64,000 nucleotides of DNA from NCBI GenBank assembly GCA_905183005.1, contig CAJJDO010000042.1, forward strand, positions 11,001 through 75,000. Reading direction: 5' to 3'. The notes under the pieces were generated by a model. It did no database searches, was not told the origin of the DNA, and saw only the letters and a program-made list of their open reading frames with translations. Shown one piece after another: positions 26,087-38,389 of the stretch. How positions within the stretch are numbered: position 1 is the first letter of the stretch; each line of letters opens with the position of its first letter. The position numbers and the translations under genes are program-made. Source of the DNA: Paramecium pentaurelia. Its lineage: Eukaryota; Ciliophora; Oligohymenophorea; Peniculida; Parameciidae.

Positions 26087-27202
26087 TCACTAGATCAATT
26101 TTTCTTCTCTTCTTTTTCTCTCTTACCTAGCCCTATCCAAAAAGTTTAGCTTTACTTCTTCCTGTACTTTTGATTGAACTCTACTAATTTCTTGGAATTC
26201 TTGTTTTTCTAAAGGAACTTATTGAATATTAGAATTTGCTGTCAATTTACTAGGTTAAATTTATGATTTTTCTGGAATATAACTTTAAACATTAAATTAA
26301 GGTGGTTCTTGTTATACTCCATAAAGTCTATATTAGGGGTTAGTAAGAAAAGGATCTGGAGGTGGAGGAGCAGGGACAGGAACAAAAGGAGGAGGAACAT
26401 GATTTATTTTTTCCTATAAAGCTCCTGCTAATAGGGAATGCTCAGGAGTGTTTAAGAATAATCTTTATTCATTTTGCTTTAAGGACTGATTCATAGCTAA
26501 ATTGATAACAGATTATGAAATACGTCCTATAGTATTGATTAGGCCACCCATTTAATTGATTTAAGAGGAGAAATTAAATTTTGATTCTTGTTATTTTACA
26601 TAATCAGGTTCAGGGTGTGTAGGTATCATATTGTCTACTAAATTTCTAGGAAATATTTGCTTGGATGAATAAATGAGATACTTTAATTTCAGGTTGATTG
26701 AAATCATAAATTTTGGTTTGATTAATGAGGTAGTTCTGAACATTGGTTTAATCTACATATTATTTAGGAGTTTCAATTAAACCCTTAGGTTAAGTCTTTG
26801 GATAGTAGAACTTTGCATTGGCATTGACATCTAAGTAATTTGATTGATAAATTGGAAAGTTAACTACTTCTTTATTCTCAAATTATTCAAATTTTTATCT
26901 ATCCATAGGTTGATTTGATTAAATGGATTTAGCAAAGTTGATATGAGAATGCATATAATCAGTATCAATATTAGGAGTGACTCTAAGAAATTCAGGCTAT
27001 TAGGTTGTTTATGTTAAATTGGCATTTTTTTGTAATTCTTTAATTAGTTTATTATTAACATCATTGGAGATTTAGGTAAATATTTGATCTTAGATTTAAT
27101 TCAATAATCCAATTAGTTTATCTTCTTCTGTTACTCCTTTTGCTTAGTTCATAAATAAATCAGCATAATCTAATCATATTTCATTTGACAATTACTTTTC
27201 AT
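26087..27202 (-). CDS. Uncharacterised proline-rich protein
   Basis: Spliced product of 355 residues, with introns 27170-27195 (26 bases) and 26660-26681 (22 bases). No family recognised. The N-terminal ~70 residues are helical and acidic, the middle is Gln/Asn/Pro-rich and disordered-looking, and around residue 260 there is a proline run (VPPPFVPVPAPPPP). The C terminus is a strongly charged helix (FLDRARQERKRREEKLIQ). No signal peptide or membrane segment. The first intron follows seven coding bases, so the start rests on that splice; an alternative start at the MNQAKG methionine would avoid it. A linker or cytoskeletal role is possible but unsupported. Confidence 0.7.
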
Positions 27203-27250
27203 TTGAAGTATTATTTATTATTTATATTATAATAAAATAAATTATATTTG

Positions 27251-28368
27251 ATGGAAGAAATATTACTTTTCATTTTATTTGCTTTAACAACAGGCTCTTT
27301 TATGTATATGTTAGTATGTACAGATTCAAATTCTAAAAGTCCTATGGGTATGATAAGAAGGAAAATATATTCAAATGGTCCATCCATTTTAAAGTATATT
27401 TTAAATTATTGATTAGATAATTATTGGGAAATAAAATATACATAAAACTTTAATAATTTTACAATTATGTTTTTTACACAAATAATCGTTTAGGATAAAT
27501 TGCTTATTTTTTAATATTTTGGATGGCATTTGGTTTATATAGTAAATTTGGATTATTAAAACATTTTGGAAATACTCCATATGTAAGTCATGTACATTCA
27601 ATATGTGGTAGTTTGATATTTTTATTTTGCAATTACTTTTTTTATAAAACATGTACAACTAGTCCAGGAATAATAAATAAAGAAAATAATAATGAATATG
27701 TGATGTAATACTAATAATACTATGATGAAATTTAATATAAATAAAATACATAATGTTCAACATGTAATATTATAAAACCAGCAAGAAGTAAACATTGTCG
27801 TATTTGTAATGTTTGTGTTAGTAGATTTGATCATCATTGTATTTGGGTAAGATAATGTATTGGATAGAATAATTACAAATACTTTTTACTCTTTTTATTT
27901 TCTCATATATTCTTAAGTCTTTATGGAGTAGTTGCAGGGATACTTTGTTTATTTGGAATAGCTTAGAAATAATAATTATTTAAACTTACATATAAAAATG
28001 CTATAACTGGAGAAATCCATAAGGCAACTTTTTTAAGAGTATTTAGTGTTATAAGTAATAGAGAAACATTTTTTATGTTCATAATATTTGTATGTCTTAT
28101 ATTTTTTGTCACTTTAACAGCATTTTTCTTATATCATCTAAATATGATTAGAAAGGATCTAACAACTAATGAGAGGATTAGAAAGAATGATTTTGAAAAA
28201 TCTTTTCTTAATGAAATGTATGAATTGTAAGAATTAGAAAAAAGAAAGAAAGATGATGATTTAATAAAACGACTAGCTTAATTAAAAATATGTTGGAAAT
28301 CTTTAAATAATAGAAGATTGTTAGGACTATTTGAAGGTTTAAGAATTATATTTAGTTAACCTAAATGA
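27251..28368 (+). CDS. DHHC palmitoyltransferase
   Basis: Spliced product of 364 residues with one intron at 27394-27416. Residues ~155-205 form the DHHC cysteine-rich domain: CNIIKPARSKHCRICNVC, then RFDHHCIW with the catalytic DHHC at bases 27829-27840. WVRQCIGQNNYKYF follows, matching the NCIGxxNY element. Two hydrophobic segments precede it and two follow, the usual four-pass layout. The enzyme attaches palmitate to cysteines of membrane proteins by self-acylation of the DHHC cysteine. The C-terminal tail is lysine-rich and cytosolic. It is transcribed away from the proline-rich gene, only 48 bases upstream, and converges on the CHAT gene, whose stop is 50 bases away. Confidence 0.92.
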
Positions 28369-28418
28369 TTATTGTTTATATTTAGATGAATATATGTTAA
28401 ATATATTTTAATTTTATA

Positions 28419-30627
28419 TCAATTCTAAACAATTTATTCTGGATATTAATTAAGGATAATTTCAATTTCATCTAGTAATTCATTGAATTTTAATTTTTTT
28501 AAATTATTTTCTCCTAATTATTCTAATATCTTTTATCTTATTTCATAACCATATTCATTAATAATTTTAAAATAATCACATTTTTCTTTTTCATCACAAT
28601 TATATTACCAATCTTTTAATATTATTTTAGAGTAATTAGAATCTAGATCTAATTTAAATAATTCTTAATTTGAAATAAGAATTACTATTCCTTTATGATT
28701 TAATTATTTCAATTAATCTTTATTCTTCAATATAAGTTCTTTATTTAATTGATAGATAATAAATATGTAACATATCCTTTATTCATATTATTATTATAAT
28801 AATTATTAAATATTTTCTAATTTATCTTAAAGTATTTGAATATCATCAAGTTCATTTCTTTTGTAAAATTTTAATTTTCTAAACTATAATATTTAATATA
28901 TAAATATAATACTTTAAAATATTTTGATACTTAAACTGCAAATTTAATTACAAACCTTTCTCCTTTTGGATTTCCAGCACATATTTTTATAATTTATCTT
29001 TTCTTTTAAAAGAAACTTTCAGATAATTTATGAAATATTATTTTAGCATCCTTTTTCCAAGCAATAATATATTATTCTTCCCAAGATAATTTATTAATTT
29101 CAATTAGATTACCATTTTCAACATGATTAAATATTTATGATTAATTAGAATTTTATGAAAATATTTAAAATTTTTCTGATTCAGTATGTTAAATGAAAGT
29201 ATAATTATCATCTTTAAATTTTTCTGCCAATTCACAACAACAAACTCTTAGAATTCCATCTTCTGCTAATTCATCTAATTTCTTTTTAATAAGTTCTTTA
29301 TATGATTATTCTTCTATTTAATTTAAAATAGCTTCACAAACTTCTTTACATTTTTCATTTTAACCTTATCCCCATATATGTGATAATTTATCTTTAATTT
29401 TATCTTATTCTTCACATTTACATATAGATTTATGTTTAAAACATAAATCACTTTATTTACCAAATATCTCTTTACAAGCCTCTCTATGAGAATGACAATG
29501 ACAACATTAAAAATTCTTATCTCCAAGTTAAACTACTACATTTTTTTTAGCTTCTTCATGACTCTCCTATAAAGTTTTCTTTTATAATAAATTTTCATAA
29601 AGAGACTAAAAATAATAAATACCTGCATCATCTAACATTTTTAATTCTTTATCTACTGCAATTGTAGTTGCATATTATTAGATATTTTTAGCTATTTCTC
29701 CAGCATAACAACAAGCAAGAAATACTAATGATTTTTTAGAATCTTTCATTATTTATTATAAATCTTCTCTATAAACGAAATCATCTGTACAATTATTCTC
29801 AAATTATAAATATTAATTAAGTTTATTTGTATCATTTTCACCATGAGCAATAATATGAATAATTTTTGGATTATATTTAAGAACCCATCTTAAATTTTCT
29901 TTTGTAGCTTATGTAATAAGATATGTAACCTTTTTATTTAGAGCAGATATTTTCTTTTTAAAATTAGATATATCATCATAATATTAAACAGGATTAACAC
30001 GTTTCTCATCTTAATTTACTAAAGGATGACTATATAAAATAGCAATGTCAATCTCTGGATATTAAGGTTATATTTAATAACATTACTTAAGTTGATTAAC
30101 TCTCATTTTAAAATTAATCAAATTTTCATTATTATTATTTAATTCAACTTTTGCTTTTTCAATATTATTGTATAAATTCTTTTTCTCTAACTCAAGATTC
30201 TCTAAAAAATGTTGGAATCTAATAAATTCTTGATAATAAATTTGCACCTTTAATCTAATAATTAATGGTGAAAGTGAATTCTCATCTTTGAATAAAAATT
30301 GTCCATCAAGTTTAATGAAATTATTATCTGTACACAGTAAATCAAAAATGTCCACAAATTATTATGTATTATAATTGTAAAAAGCTAAATATTAAGCACT
30401 CACTTACTGTAAATCAATTTTCCTTTCACCAACTTTCCTTCTTGTACATAATTCTTTTTAATATAATATTCTAATCTATTCAAATATATTCCTAAACTTT
30501 GTCCATTGTTATTCAAAGGAAACACCTTTTAACTAAGTTCAAAGGAATCAGGATTTTCAAAATATTCTGTTTCATCATTTGGTTAGATTCCTAAAATCTA
30601 AAGTCTTATACAAAATGGTGTTTTCAT
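28419..30627 (-). CDS. CHAT-domain (caspase-like) protein with STAND-like tail
   Basis: Spliced product of 718 residues with introns 30385-30407 and 28884-28912. Residues ~60-200 are helical with a coiled coil. Residues ~200-340 fit a CHAT domain, a caspase-fold protease family: KIIHIIAHGE gives the catalytic histidine (~251), and LVFLACCYAGEI gives the catalytic cysteine (~298). Residues ~365-425 are Cys/His-rich (CCHCHSH, CKCEEQ, CKEVC) and may bind zinc. From residue ~540, ICAGNPKGER resembles a degenerate P-loop, and IVILISNQELFK then a charged block resembles the sensor part of STAND/NB-ARC NTPases. It follows the RdRP gene by 88 bases on the same strand. Role in cell death or defence is inference. 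Confidence 0.72.
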
Positions 30628-30715
30628 TAATATTATATTAATTATATTCTAAAATTTATTTTATATTTCTTAAATGTAAAATTATATATAATACTAAATA
30701 CTTTTATGAACTTAA

Positions 30716-33700
30716 TCAAATTAATTCATCCTAATCATTCTTATATATCTTTAATAAATCTTTCCAAAATAGATATTAACCAACTCCTCTATACCATATT
30801 TAATGAATATTAAACAGCATTTTCCATATTTCTTAAGATGTGATCTATTTCATTAATTATGAAATAAATTCTCCTAATATAGTAAAAGTTGGATAAGGAT
30901 GAGAATTTGGAGAATATGTTAAAATAAAATTAATTAAAGAAATTCTTTGTAATCTTTCTATTTCAGAAAGTGTCTATAATTTTCTATCTACTTCTTAATG
31001 TAATTGTATAATTAAAGCAATGATACGTTTTTGATATTTTTCAACATTTAATTTTTTCTATTGTTATTAAATATATAGATAATACTTTTTAATATAATCC
31101 ATCTCCTTTTTACATGCTACTAAAATTACCACTATAAATTTCAAATTCACTTTTAACTGAAAAGATTTGAGTAATACCTACTATTTATTCAAATATTTGC
31201 ATAATCAATTTAATTGAAGATTCATAATGTCTTTTAAAGTTATCATCAATATATTTCTAAATTAATTGAATAATTTCTTCATTTATTAATTCATCATTAT
31301 TTTCTTATTATTATTCATTTTAATCTTTTTTATCTTCCAAATTTATTGTAATTTTACAATTTTATTTAATTTATTTACATTCATTAATTAATTTATCAAA
31401 ATTATATAATAATTTATATTCTATTTTTGGTAAACCATTTTAATTAAATCCTAATCCATAAACCATTTATTAATCTTATTAAATTCCCATTTATAAAACT
31501 TATCTATATAATTTCCCTATTATTGTTTATGATTCATAAGTGATTTATTTCTCTTTCTCCATATAATCAGGAAAAACTATAATATAATATAATATTTATT
31601 ACTTTTTGAAAGAAGTTTTGTATCTAAATTGACTTATTTTCCAGTTTTTACAAAATCAACTGCATCAGAATGTAATTCAGCCAATTCAAGACAATTAGGA
31701 TCATTAGCTATTTTATTTGATTTGTCAGCCCATGCTAAATGAGAATTATCAATTAATCCTAAAGTCTCAGAATTAAGATAGAGATAAAGAAAATCAAACA
31801 TACTTTTCATATCAAAATTTTTATCAACATTTTCATGAAATTTTTAATTATTTTCTCTAAAATCAATCTTCTTATATTAAACTTAATTTTGTTTCATATT
31901 ATCATAAACCATAGATTTAACAAGTTCTGGTGGTAATAATCTATTATCCCAACAAATAAAATATAAATCTCCATCTAGATCACCACCTGCTATTTAACAA
32001 GGAAGTGAATTTCCACTTGCTGGAAATATTAAACAATTTATTAATTAACCATATGGATTTTTACCATTATTTCTTTTTAATATTTCTTATGTTGATAGAG
32101 CATTAAGTTTTTTAATATCTCCTGGATGTAAACAAGGATTTCTAGTTACAAGTACTTCTCCTTAAATATTCTCAGGTTCAACTTAATCAACATTATTTTC
32201 ATCTTAAACTAAACAATAAATTTCATTTGGTTATAATAATTTATGTTCATCTATTACTCCTAATACTCTTGCTGCTTTATCAACAAGAATAGTTGTTTTC
32301 TTTCTTAATTATAATAATCCTCTTTATTTTAATTTTGCTAATATTCCTTAACATAATATATTGTCATCCATTCCAATATTTATATAAGCTCTTAAAGCAT
32401 CCATTATATTAGGAACATCTATTTATTCATCACAATAATCTACACTAAAATATTTATATATGGAAGCATCTTTCATTTATAATTCCTCAATTCTCTTTAA
32501 ATATTCTAAATAGATAAATATACTTATTACCATCTTAAAGTTCTTGAAAAACATTATCTTTAACTTTGAGTGTCAATAATAAAATTATAATTTATCTATT
32601 TAAATATCCTCCTCTAAATTTATTGAAATCTAAAATTTAAATTTTATTAGGATATCCTCCTTTAGCAGGATTATATTTTATCATTGATCTTCTTAAAACA
32701 ATTGTTTTTTACTCAAGATTTTCATCCAATACTAATAAACCCTTAGCTCCTTCATATCTTATTTATACTGCAGATATTTTTATTTTTTAATTTACTTTTA
32801 TTTTTTATCTAATCTAATCTATTAAATCTTAAGATATCTTTCCAATACCATCAGTATATAATTTCTTATTCTTATCCAATAAATCATCCTTTATTATTAT
32901 ATTAATTGGACCAACCAATTCAACACTAATACTTGTACTAAGATTTTATCCTAATCTAGCTGCATTCTTAGCAATTTCATCATATTTCAAATTTGTAAAA
33001 TTACCAATTGATCTAATTATTTCAAATCTTTATTTTCCTGCTCCATTGAAATCTACAAACCAACATGTTCCTTATCTTAATGAAGATGAACTCCATGTAA
33101 ATAATTCATAATTCTAACCTAAAATTTTTAATGATGGAAACATAAAATTATAATAGTAAGATTAAGTAATATAGGGTATATTTAGAACAATATCTTAATT
33201 TTCATCTTCATAATGAACTCTTAAGAAATATTCAACAATATTATAATGTTATCTTAAAATACCACTAGTTACTTCTGGTTATTTATTAAAATACAATATT
33301 CCAGATGGAGTCATAGATACTCTTCTTGTATAAGCTAATCTCATTGTTGGATCATTTAATTCAATAAAATCTTAATATGTTCTCTTTAATACACTCTTAA
33401 AATATTTCAAATGACTTTCATTTTTTCTATCCATATCCTTATCATTTACAAGTGAGAGATTTGATGTTATCTTACAAAATGTATTAAATGTGTATTCAAA
33501 AATTCCATTCATAATTTATGTAGATTTCTCTGATAATTTTTTAGATCCAGCTTCACAAGTCTCAATCAAATCTTAAATGTGTTTTTATATATTGAATTTA
33601 TTTTAACTGATTGCAGATAGTATATTGAATCTTAATGAAAAATTTAAATATTTGCTATTCATCAAACGAAAATAAGATATATCATTTTATAATTTAATAT

Positions 33701-34898
33701 GAGCTATAGGATAATCAATTACATTTATATTATGAAAACTAGATATCTTTTATTTTAAATACTCACAATTCTAATCAAGTTTAATTAATATTGTAGTATT
33801 GTTAAGAAATAACAATCTTTAAATTTCATTAATCTTTTCTGATTAAACTAAATTATTTAAAAAAATGTTATCAACTTTAACAAATTAAGATTTTATTTAA
33901 TTATTCTCATATTTATATCTTCCATGATACATTGCATGACAAGAAGGAGGAGATAACATCCTGAAATAGTAACACAATTATCCCTATTAATATACAGTTT
34001 AACAAAGTGTTAGATCAATATCTAATCTAATTGAAAATTGATGCATGAATCCTATAATTAATTAAAGACATTTTTCATTTCCTTTATTCTCTTTAATATA
34101 AATTTAATATGGCATATTCATTTACTTTTAAAATTGAGCTGAAGTAAAGAATTATTATAATTACAATTATTATTATTCTTAAATAAATTGAAGCATTCCT
34201 AATTAGAAACTAGCAACTTTTATCAAAGTTGAATTCATCATATTACTAACATCAGGATTAACAAAGGGATTCATAGAAATTAAATCAATATAAGCAGGAT
34301 CTTTATCAAAATTAGTAAAAAATAACTTTTCTTAATGTAAATACAAAACTTGATTACCCTTACATTAAATTAATAATTTAATCTGTAATTTTTGTTCCTT
34401 ATTTGTTGTATTACCTATAATTGACTTAAATTTGTTTTCTAATTACATTTATTTAACTTAATCTAAATCTTTAGAAAATTCAAAGAAACAATCAATTGCT
34501 TACTTTAATTATTAATATTTATAATCCAAAACAACACCATTATCAAAATCTTCATAATCATCATCTTCTTCATCTTATTCTAATTCTTCAACTTAAAGTA
34601 TTTCTTTTATAAATTAGACATCTAAGAATTTATTATACATATTATTAGGGTCTTTATTTTCATATACAGATGTAATAATAGATTCTTATTATTCATTAAT
34701 ATCAATTCTTAGTAATTTAACATTTCCAAATTTTTATGATATTGTATTTTCAAATTGTGTTGCTATTTCTAATGCACTTAATTTAGATGCACCACTTTTT
34801 TCAACATTTTTCAATCTATATTGCATTAGAAAACTTTCATCTGGATTATTTTTAATCTACTCAGATACTTGTTTTACTTGATTATTAAATAAATTCAT
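30716..34898 (-). CDS. RNA-dependent RNA polymerase (eukaryotic RDR)
   Basis: Spliced product of 1367 residues with introns 32506-32530, 31577-31602 and 31058-31085. The catalytic motif DLDGD, which coordinates the metal ions in cellular RdRPs, is at residues ~965-969 (bases 31967-31981), inside AGGDLDGDLYF. Upstream are other conserved blocks: TDGIGKI, then RYEGAKGLL, then KYNP, and RNPCLHPGDI just before the active site. Residues 1-150 contain a low-complexity acidic run. Such enzymes copy RNA to make dsRNA for small-RNA silencing; in Paramecium, RDRs act in dsRNA-induced and transgene-induced silencing. The start overlaps the stop of the LRR gene by 4 bases, so the true start may be slightly downstream. 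Confidence 0.93.
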
Positions 34899-35923
34899 AT
34901 TTATTATTTTTATATTTATTCTTCATATATTTTAATTCTTATCTCCTAATGTAATTTTTGATACTCCAACAATTCTTATTAAACTTAATACAATTTCTCT
35001 ATATTGCTCTATTAAGCCTTAGTTATTAAACTCTCAGTTAAATTATGTATATCATGGATAGTGTTCTCTGTTAAATTATCATTCTCTTCAATTAATTCAT
35101 CTTCTTTGATTTCCACCTTATCAACATCCAATACTTATTCTATTTTTTTGAATTTCATTATTTTCTTCATCTTCCTTTAAGTTAATTTTTTTTAATAGCT
35201 TTCTAATTCCTTAGGAAAACTAATCTTATAAATTTATTTATTACATTCCCAAAGCTTAAAAGCGTTCATTTTAATCAATCTTAACTGAATCAATTTCATC
35301 AATCAATTTTAAATGACATAATAATGATTTTCTAATATCCACATTCTATTATAAATAAATTAAATACAGTTTCTATTGGATTATTGCTAATATTCAAAAT
35401 TTCTATCATTTATGGTACTTGTTCAAATATTATTGAATTAATCTAGTTTTCAGATATATCAAGAAAGGCTAGTTTCTTACTATTTTTTAATCCTTTCAAA
35501 ATTGAAATTTAATTATTTTTCAAACTCAAATATTCTAAATTAATTAATGTATCTAAATTCTCTATCTCACTTATTTTATTCTACATTTAAATTTATTATT
35601 TACATGTTAGAGAAAGAGAATTTATAACTTATCAAACAATTCTAGATTCTCTATCTTTCCTATTAAGTTTATAAACATAATGATTACTTATGTTCAAAAA
35701 TTCTAAGTGTATAGTCTTGAGAGACATTAATTCATTAGTTCTAAATACTTATGAGTATTGGTCCTTACTTTTAATCCTCTGTCATAATATCAATAAAATT
35801 TTGATCAATGCTAGTTTTTAGAATGAGAGCTAAATCAATTTGAAACTCTTTATCTTTGTTTATCAATAATTCTGTTTCTTTTATGTCTATTTATTCATTT
35901 TCACTATCATTTTATTCTTACAT
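34895..35923 (-). CDS. Leucine-rich repeat protein (SDS22-like)
   Basis: Spliced product of 301 residues with introns 35741-35768, 35660-35687, 35581-35603 and 35346-35367, plus a fifth, less certain one at 35199-35220. Residues ~60-150 hold four SDS22-type repeats: KIENLELFDKLQILFLQHNK, KISEIENLDTLINLEYLSL, then ILKGL..LAFLDISENQ and a final LNISNNPIE with an LRR cap. The C-terminal half is acidic and then a coiled coil. If the fifth intron is not real, a 7-A run near 35150 must contain one extra base. Its TGA overlaps the ATG of the RdRP gene. LRR proteins of this type are binding adaptors, often ciliary; the partner is unknown. Confidence 0.75.
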
Positions 35924-36184
35924 GATTATTTTGAATATATAATATAAATATTACAATATTAATAATAATATAAATATTAAATTAATAATATAATAATATT
36001 ATATTAAGAAATAATGAATTTTGAATTAAAAATAAATTTTGTAATTCATAAATGGCTCAATAAATCATAGTTTGTCATATAGATTCAAACTTATTATGCA
36101 TAATATAAATTGATGATGTGATAATATTAAATAGTTGTTTTAAAAATTAAACAATTTTAGAGTAATATCATATTATTAATTATT

Positions 36185-38337
36185 ATGTAATATTTAAATT
36201 TGTTCATACAACCAATATCAAGCGCAGTAGTATTTCCATACTCTAGTTTGTAACTCCATAATGTGGATTGCTATAATCAATCAGTACATTCTCAATATAT
36301 CGGATTGGTTTCATAAATCGATGACAACCAGTCTGATGTTCAAACTATATAACAATATAGTTAATATGGCACACTTGTGCATATAGCAAAAGAGCAAGAT
36401 GATACTTCACACTCTTACAAAGCTTTTGCATTTGCTAGATTTCGAATTAATTCGTTTTGCCAACTTACTCCATTTTTAGTAGCAAATGTCGAAATATTGA
36501 ATGATGATATCCAAAATTACGATACAGAAATTCTTGGTGTATTTAAAGATGCTATAAAAGTAGAATACTATAATATTTTAGATCTATATGGAAAACTTTT
36601 CACTTCTACCAAATGCTCTTTTAAAATAGAAAATAGATGAAGAAGACAACATAGTGAAATTATATTATTAAGTTTCAAACAAAATCTAAATTCCATTCAA
36701 CCAAAAAATTAGATTATTATAAATGAATGATAATAATGAAAGAATATCAACATTGATATAATATTTGAATCATAAAATGATATAATACACTACAAATAAT
36801 GAATTAGAACAAAAACTTAAGCAGGAACTAATTTCTGAAATGTAAAACAATGGAGATAATTTGATTAATTAAACTCAATAAATTGTTCCATAAATCCAAG
36901 AATTAGAACTGGATTATTAAAAATAATATGTTGAATCTTTACCATGGGGAATCTTGCATCCAGAAACTGTGAGCATATCTCAATGTAAAGAGAAATTAGA
37001 TAAGAAACATTATGGTTTGGACATGGCTAAATAGCGTATTCTATAATATTTGGCAATTAAATATTTAACAAAATCTACTGGATCCATAATTTGTTTACAT
37101 GGTCATCCAGGAGTGGGTAAGACATCATTAGCTTAAAGTATAGCTGAATCTCTTGGAAGACCATTTTAAAAGATATCATTAGGTGGAGTTTCAGATGAAG
37201 CTCAAATAAGAGGTCATAGAAAGACTTATGTTGGAGCATAGGCAGGTATGATTATGGAAGCAATAAAGAAAGCAAAATGTATTAATCCAGTCATCTTACT
37301 TGATGAAATAGATAAGATTAATCAATATACAGTTGGATCAGCATTATTAGAAGTTTTAGATCCAGAATAAAATAAATCATTTATGGATAATTATGTAAAT
37401 GAAGAATTCAATTTGAGTTAAGTTTTATTCATTTCAACAGCCAATTATATTGAATCTATATAACCAGCATTAAGAGACAGATTGGAAATGATAGAAATTC
37501 CATCCTATACTATTGATGAAAAGGAGAAGATTGCAATTTAACATTTAATTCCAAAATAAATGGAACTTAATGGAATAGATAAGAAGGTAGATTTTAGTAA
37601 AGATGTTGTCAGATATCTAATTACAAATTATACAAATGAAAGTGGAGTTAGATAATTAGAAAGATAAATCAATTCTATTTTTAGAACAATTGCACTTTAA
37701 TAAGTAAGAGGAAAGAAGAAGGGATCATATAATATTAATAAGGGATTCATCAATTAATGTTTGGGGGAATCCACAATAGGTTACAAGAATATCAGATTAT
37801 AGAGTATTGGAATGTGTAAAGGGTTGAATGATGGAATGAATATTTTAGAAGTCATTAAAACAAAGGGATAAGGCAATTTATTCTAGTAATCTAAAGATTA
37901 ATATATTGTTGAATAAGGAATAACTGCCTTATCTTATTTAAGGAATTGTTTTAAATACATTTAATTTTAGAATTGGGACATTAATGTTGCAAATTAAAAT
38001 TGTTTGGGTGTTTGTGTTGTTGTTGCAATGGTGTCACTATTTATGAATAAGAAAGTGAAATCAAATGTTACCTTTGCAGGAGAATTAAGTTTAAAAGGAT
38101 CTATTTTAAGATAAGACAATTTAAGAGAAAGTATTATTTAGGCAGCTGAATCTGGAATTGATATGTAAGATTATGATTTAATTTAAAAGTATCATTATTC
38201 CATCCTAGAATGTGGGTGACATTTAGAACTTAGAACCTTCAATAAAAAAGAGAATAAGATTAGTTGATCATATTGAGGAAGTTTTTTAGATAGCATTTGA
38301 AGATGGATTTACTTACTACCACTACCCTAATTTATGA
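36185..38337 (+). CDS. Lon protease homologue with degenerate active site
   Basis: Spliced product of 701 residues with introns 36560-36581 and 38165-38189. Residues 1-150 resemble the Lon substrate-binding domain (FIQPISSAVVFPY, GTLVHIAKEQ), followed by the long helical linker. The AAA+ ATPase is intact: Walker A HGHPGVGKTS at ~298-307, Walker B VILLDEIDK at ~361, arginine-rich sensor ALRDRLEMIEI. The C-terminal Lon domain is recognisable (FAGELSLKGSILRQDNLRES). However, the catalytic PKDGPSAG segment is replaced by ANQNCLGV, so Ser becomes Cys or is lost, and the partner Lys is Arg. Peptidase activity is therefore doubtful; ATP-driven unfolding could remain. No mitochondrial presequence is evident. 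Confidence 0.88.
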
Positions 38338-38389
38338 TATATATATATATTATAAAATTTACATTAAATATATATATATATTTTATATA

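Noticed and set aside
27830..27880. Possible 21-base intron (GTAAGATAATG...ATAG) right after the DHHC motif.
   Set aside because: Retained, it codes for WVRQCIGQNNY, which is the conserved element after DHHC in this family, so it is exon.
35140..35160. A 7-A run in the LRR gene that looks like a frameshift.
   Set aside because: Removing a 22-base intron at 35199-35220 restores the frame, so a frameshift is not required; both readings are noted in the gene entry.
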